Assembly (NCBI GenBank): GCA_009697495.1
Contig: SHUN01000063.1
Coordinates: forward strand, 1-10,216
DNA: 10,216 nt
Source: Bryobacterales bacterium
GTDB lineage: Bacteria > Acidobacteriota > Terriglobia > Bryobacterales > Bryobacteraceae
Direction: 5' to 3'
Part shown: positions 6,343-10,216 of the stretch, piece after piece
Numbering within the stretch: position 1 is the stretch's first letter
How the letters are laid out: the number at the start of each line of letters is the position of its first letter
Program-made: the position numbers and the translations under genes
The notes under the pieces: model-generated
What the model saw: the letters and a program-made list of their open reading frames with translations, nothing else
The model's database searches: none
What the model was told of the DNA's origin: nothing

Positions 6343-6564
6343 CACGGCTCGTTACCGTGTAACCCACCTTCCCTCAGTTTCCGGCAGGGCCTGCGTTCGG
6401 GCTCTGGAGTGAGTTGGCTTCCACGTATTCTGTCAGGTGGTTGTACGAGCCCGCGTCGTTTTGCGCTCGATACTACGTTCCGTAAGGATCACCCGCTGGC
6501 GGCGAAGTGGCTGTCGCCGCTGTCTGAGACGTGGCGAAGCCGACCCTCCCCGGGTAAGTCGGCT
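6343..6564 (+). ncRNA. Candidate structured RNA (hairpin cluster), strand uncertain
   Basis: Several stems nest or follow one another. GGCTCGT (6346-6352) pairs with ACGAGCC (6445-6451). Inside it CCACCT (6364-6369) pairs with AGGTGG (6435-6440), and CAGGGCC (6385-6391) pairs with GGCTCTG (6400-6406) through one G-U, with an 8-nt loop. Downstream, GCGGCGA (6499-6505) pairs with TCGCCGC (6514-6520), and AGCCGAC (6538-6544) pairs with GTCGGCT (6558-6564). The competing hairpins CACGG/CCGTG (6343-6359) and GTTAC/GTAAC (6351-6363) suggest possible switching. Stems would form on either strand; plus is assumed only from flanking gene direction. I could not match it to RNase P RNA, tmRNA, SRP RNA or group II domain V. 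Confidence 0.3.
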
Positions 6565-6696
6565 CATTCGATCCGAGCGGCAGAGGCATCCGAGTCGCGG
6601 CCCAAACGCCAGCTTTTGCAACGCCATTGCGTTACGCTCGGGAATCAACAGCGGTTTGCCCAAAGGCCGCCGCGTTGAATATGAAATGATCCTTAT

Positions 6697-7677
6697 ATGA
6701 AATGGCGGGCCGTACTGGCGAGTCTTCTCCTCGCAGGATGTGGAAAATATGCGGAATTTCAACTCCCCCCAGCCCAGGGCGAACCCAGAAACATCCGTTG
6801 GGTCTGGGATCCCCGGCCCGGCCCCGTACTCACTCGCGGCCCGGCCGGTGCCTTTGACAGCGTCGACGCGCTAAACCCATCCATCGCCAAAACCGCCGTC
6901 GGCTACATTAATCTTTACTCAGGTTGGGATGGAAAAGTCTGGCGGACTGGCCTCGCCACCTCCAAAGACGGCATCGCCTGGGAAAAAACAGGCCCAATCC
7001 TCGTGCCCGGCCCTGCCTCCTGGGAAGGTAATTACATCGCCGCCAACGGCGCGGTTCACGAAAATAACTACTACTACCAAGCCGGAAACCCGCCTCAAAT
7101 CGGACTCGCCCTCGCATTCAAAGACAAACTCCCCGATCCTGTCCTGAAGAACGGCCCCCGCGGTGCCTGGGACGAACGCGGTGTCGCAGATCCCTACGTC
7201 ATCAAAACCGTCGGCAAACTCTACATGTTCTTCCTCGGCCAGGACCGCGCTCGCCGCCAGCGCTTGGGCGTCGCCGAATCGAGCGACGGCGTTCACTGGA
7301 CAAAATCCATGCAAAATCCCATTCTCGAACTCGGCCCCGTCGGCGCCTTCGACGAAAACGGCCTCGGCGAGCCCGCCGTCTGGCCGCAATTTGGCAAATG
7401 GTGGATGCTCTATACCGGTCGGGATAAAAAGGAGTGGCGGCGGATCGGATTGGCCGTTTCAACCGACGGGATCAACTGGAAAAGAGTGGGAGAGAAAGCG
7501 CTGCTGGACGTTGGTGAGGGGTGGAATTCGAGGGTTGTCTGTGATCCGGAGATCGAAGTGCAAACGGATGGAACAGTGAGAGTTTGGTTCGGAGGAGGCG
7601 ACCGACCGGAGCCCGCCGAGAATCTGCATGGGCAGATTGGAGTCGGCGTTCTCCGGCCGGAGCCGGTTTCGAATTAG
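6697..7677 (+). CDS. Lipoprotein with glycoside hydrolase-like five-bladed beta-propeller
   Basis: The 326-residue product starts with a lipoprotein signal ending in a lipobox (LAGC, Cys15), so it is predicted to be lipid-anchored on the periplasmic side or outer membrane. The rest repeats a blade pattern: GPAGAFD (48-54), GPRGAWDERGVADP (153-166) and GPVGAFDENGLGEP (213-226). Each is followed by Y/W-rich strands and a closing motif such as GLATSKDGIAWEK, GVAESSDGVHWTK or GLAVSTDGINWKR. This layout is typical of the GH43/GH62/GH32/GH68/GH130 superfamily acting on plant or microbial polysaccharides. The substrate and catalytic acids cannot be assigned by eye, and it could be a non-catalytic sugar binder. 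No clear Shine-Dalgarno precedes the ATG. Codon third positions shift from strongly C-rich to mixed A/G after about 7430. The stop overlaps the porin stop. Confidence 0.82.
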   Translation: MKWRAVLASLLLAGCGKYAEFQLPPAQGEPRNIRWVWDPRPGPVLTRGPAGAFDSVDALNPSIAKTAVGYINLYSGWDGKVWRTGLATSKDGIAWEKTGPILVPGPASWEGNYIAANGAVHENNYYYQAGNPPQIGLALAFKDKLPDPVLKNGPRGAWDERGVADPYVIKTVGKLYMFFLGQDRARRQRLGVAESSDGVHWTKSMQNPILELGPVGAFDENGLGEPAVWPQFGKWWMLYTGRDKKEWRRIGLAVSTDGINWKRVGEKALLDVGEGWNSRVVCDPEIEVQTDGTVRVWFGGGDRPEPAENLHGQIGVGVLRPEPVSN

Positions 7678-8807
7678 CGCTTCGGGCCGAAGAAAGCCAC
7701 GATACCCAAAGTGACCGTATCCTGGTTCTTCCAACTGGCCAACGTGTTGCCGCGGTCAAAATAGGGCTTGTCCGACCAATCCCGGCGATACTCGAGCCTT
7801 GCCAGCAGGCCTTCTACCCATTTGTATTCGCCCGTCACCGTAAAGGTGTTCAACTTCTGTGTCTGTCCGGTGATGAAGCCGTCCCGGTCATTGTAGTGTT
7901 CATAGCGCACCGCCAGCGCCGTCTTCTCCGTCGTTTGGAAACGGCTGGACAAACCAAGCGCAACCCACGTCGCGTCGCCGTTGCCAACTTTGTTTTCCTG
8001 GCCGTAATCGAAGTTTACGTAGAAACTCGCCTTGTCGTTGGGGTTCAGGTTGACCACGGTATCGAAGAAGTTGCGCTTTCCTTTATTGGTGTCGTTCTTT
8101 TCCGGACCGGTGTAGTAGTTGTTGTACCAACTGAACTTCTTGTTCGGGGTGAACGCCGTCGTGAAGCCAAATGTCTTGCCGGAATTGTTGTCTTCCACGT
8201 TGTTCCAACCGTTAACAACCTGCAAGCCAACCGCGAACTTGTCGTTCACGGGCTTGTTGATGCGCAGCCCGGTGTGATAGTAGGGGCCGTTCGTATAGAG
8301 GTACCCGCGGCCATAGTTCCAAGTGAGGTTGTTTTCGGTTAACTCGGCCCCGGCTGATGTATAAAACTTGCCGAAATCGATCTGCAGCCCGCCCGCGTTC
8401 TTCGGTTTGAATGTGATGTAAGCCTGCGGAATGTACCGGACAACGTCGGTACCGGCCGGATCTGTCGCATGGAAGATCTCCCACGCCCGCCCAAAGCCAA
8501 AGTCGAGTTTAAAGCCCACGGGATCGGCGTCATGCTCCAGTGTGAACTTGGTCATGTTCAGCGAAAACTGATTGGCTTTCACTTCGAAATTGCGGAGGTT
8601 GTTGTTACGGCTCGCCGGATGATTCGCGTTAAAGCTATAGTACCCGTCAATCAAACCGCTAAAGGTAATCCCTCCTGCCGACCACACGGCCGGTGCGGCC
8701 GGAGCCGCCGGTGGCGTCGCGGGCGGCGTCGGCTGTGCTTGCGCCATCACGGCGCCCGCAAAACAAACGGCGGTTGTGGCGACGCGGAAAAACGTCGAAA
8801 GTTTCAT
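7674..8807 (-). CDS. Outer-membrane beta-barrel porin, OmpL-like (BBP2 family)
   Basis: The 377-residue product has a signal peptide (hydrophobic 8-20, likely cleavage after AQA at 24) and a Pro/Ala-rich linker (25-40). The rest is alternating polar and aromatic strands: ITFSGLIDGYYSFN at the first strand, repeated patterns such as KLDFGFG, AYITFKP, SFYVNFDYG and TALAVRYEHY, and a final strand TLGIVAFFGPKR near the C-terminus. The N-terminal GLIDGYYSFN and YIPQAYITFK segments are characteristic of the putative beta-barrel porin-2 (OmpL-like) family common in Acidobacteria and Planctomycetes. A GGAGA lies 11 nt before the ATG. The gene is divergent from amt, which suggests a shared role letting small nitrogen compounds cross the outer membrane. 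That role is inferred from position alone. Confidence 0.85.
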   Translation of the reverse strand: MKLSTFFRVATTAVCFAGAVMAQAQPTPPATPPAAPAAPAVWSAGGITFSGLIDGYYSFNANHPASRNNNLRNFEVKANQFSLNMTKFTLEHDADPVGFKLDFGFGRAWEIFHATDPAGTDVVRYIPQAYITFKPKNAGGLQIDFGKFYTSAGAELTENNLTWNYGRGYLYTNGPYYHTGLRINKPVNDKFAVGLQVVNGWNNVEDNNSGKTFGFTTAFTPNKKFSWYNNYYTGPEKNDTNKGKRNFFDTVVNLNPNDKASFYVNFDYGQENKVGNGDATWVALGLSSRFQTTEKTALAVRYEHYNDRDGFITGQTQKLNTFTVTGEYKWVEGLLARLEYRRDWSDKPYFDRGNTLASWKNQDTVTLGIVAFFGPKR

Positions 8808-8901
8808 TTACCTGGTCTCCATGTGTGGTTGGTTGTTTGTGAAAGAAAAGGAATCCGCTCGGAACCTTAGCTTGCAGTCTACGGGGCGTTCAACCGTTCG
8901 C

Positions 8902-8924
8902 GCCAATCAATAATTTCAATTGGC
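8902..8924. promoter_or_regulatory. Inverted repeat in the porin/amt intergenic region
   Basis: GCCAAT (8902-8907) and ATTGGC (8919-8924) form a 6-bp inverted repeat around an AT-rich 11-bp centre. It lies roughly 100 bp upstream of the porin start and 150 bp upstream of amt, a plausible operator position for either gene. Confidence 0.3.
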
Positions 8925-9005
8925 CCCATACGGACAAAGGTCAATAGATTAATTGAATCGGCTGGATAGGAAAGTTTGACTTCCCCTCGGCGGCATGACG
9001 ATAGA

Positions 9006-9017
9006 TGATAGCTATCA
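9006..9017. promoter_or_regulatory. 12-bp perfect palindrome upstream of amt (candidate operator)
   Basis: TGATAGCTATCA is self-complementary and lies 53 bp before the amt ATG. A weak sigma-70-like pair, TTGACT (8976-8981) with GATAGA (9000-9005) at an 18-bp spacing, ends immediately before it, so a protein bound here would cover the transcription start. No sigma-54 -24/-12 element of the kind common at amt genes is visible. Confidence 0.4.
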
Positions 9018-9070
9018 CACGCCCCGTCCGCGTAGTCCGCCACGTCGCGAGACAGTCCTAGAGGAGAGTC

Positions 9071-10216
<1,146 letters not shown>

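Larger units (their letters stand above)
6085..6696. other. About 610 bp without a convincing gene; rich in inverted repeats
   Basis: Open frames here give low-complexity, arginine- or serine-rich translations that resemble no family I know, and none has a good ribosome binding site. What the stretch does hold is secondary structure: a 14-bp palindrome (6099-6112), an 8-bp inverted repeat (6132-6139 with 6181-6188), a 10-bp palindrome (6240-6249) and a cluster of hairpins at 6346-6564. No response regulator is present, although the upstream kinase might be expected to have one here. Confidence 0.6.

Noticed and set aside
6340..6352. Resemblance of GCACGCACGGCTC to the 3' strand of group II intron domain V
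   Set aside because: The partner strand GAGCCGT... with its GAAA tetraloop region is missing upstream, and no reverse transcriptase is nearby.
6200..6490. Minus-strand open frame of about 100 codons containing NEPCVQVFFRYWQLIGFG
   Set aside because: It has no usable start codon after the upstream stop and no known family. It is more likely a fortuitous reading of structured sequence, though conservation in relatives would be worth comparing.
6558..6575. T-arm-like GCTCATTCGATCCGAGC
   Set aside because: The arm has a mismatch, and no acceptor stem, anticodon arm or D arm can be assembled around it.
6223..6700. Open frames in the gap (151 codons from 6223; 88 from 6437, the latter ending in ATGA overlap with the lipoprotein start)
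   Set aside because: Translations are Arg/Ser-rich with no recognisable domain, no Shine-Dalgarno is present, and the region is dominated by stems. The ATGA overlap is probably chance.
7584..8342. 252-codon plus-strand open frame
   Set aside because: Most of it is antisense to the porin gene; the valine-rich translation follows from the porin's codons.

Overview
The window looks like a GC-rich Gram-negative chromosome, most likely an acidobacterium of the Solibacter/Bryobacter type. This rests on overall gene character: an ECF sigma/anti-sigma pair, an OmpL-like beta-barrel porin beside an ammonium transporter, a lipoprotein beta-propeller, and a zinc-ligand-free GluRS. No 16S or other phylogenetic marker RNA is present, so the assignment is an inference.

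Positions 72-4683 hold one tightly packed leftward gene block. In order of transcription it encodes an ECF sigma factor (4683-3997), a membrane anti-sigma factor with a zinc-binding motif (4000-3293), the 16S rRNA dimethyladenosine transferase RsmA (3289-2549), glutamyl-tRNA synthetase GltX (2542-1115) and a carbamoyltransferase of the NodU/CmcH/TobZ family (1118-72). The first and last gene pairs overlap by ATGA, rsmA begins three bases after the anti-sigma stop, and only six bases separate rsmA from gltX. A good sigma-E-type promoter (GGAACTT, 16 bp, TCCAA) lies upstream of the sigma gene. The block therefore looks like an autoregulated envelope-stress operon that also carries two translation genes. 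rsmA appears to start at CTG. The carbamoyltransferase lacks its C-terminal domain, and its reading frame runs into short tandem repeats at the left edge that resemble an insertion-sequence end.

Positions 4906-6084 hold a divergent, rightward membrane histidine kinase of the NarL/DegS class with no response regulator beside it. It is followed by about 610 bp (6085-6696) with no convincing gene but many inverted repeats and compact hairpins. This is the best place in the window for an undescribed structured RNA or a decayed mobile element.

Positions 6697-7677 encode a rightward lipoprotein with a glycosidase-like five-bladed propeller. It converges on the leftward porin gene (8807-7674) so tightly that the two stop codons overlap. 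Divergent from the porin, across a 263-bp regulatory region with a perfect 12-bp palindrome, is an Amt ammonium transporter gene that runs off the right edge. Porin and Amt may form an outer- and inner-membrane nitrogen uptake pair.
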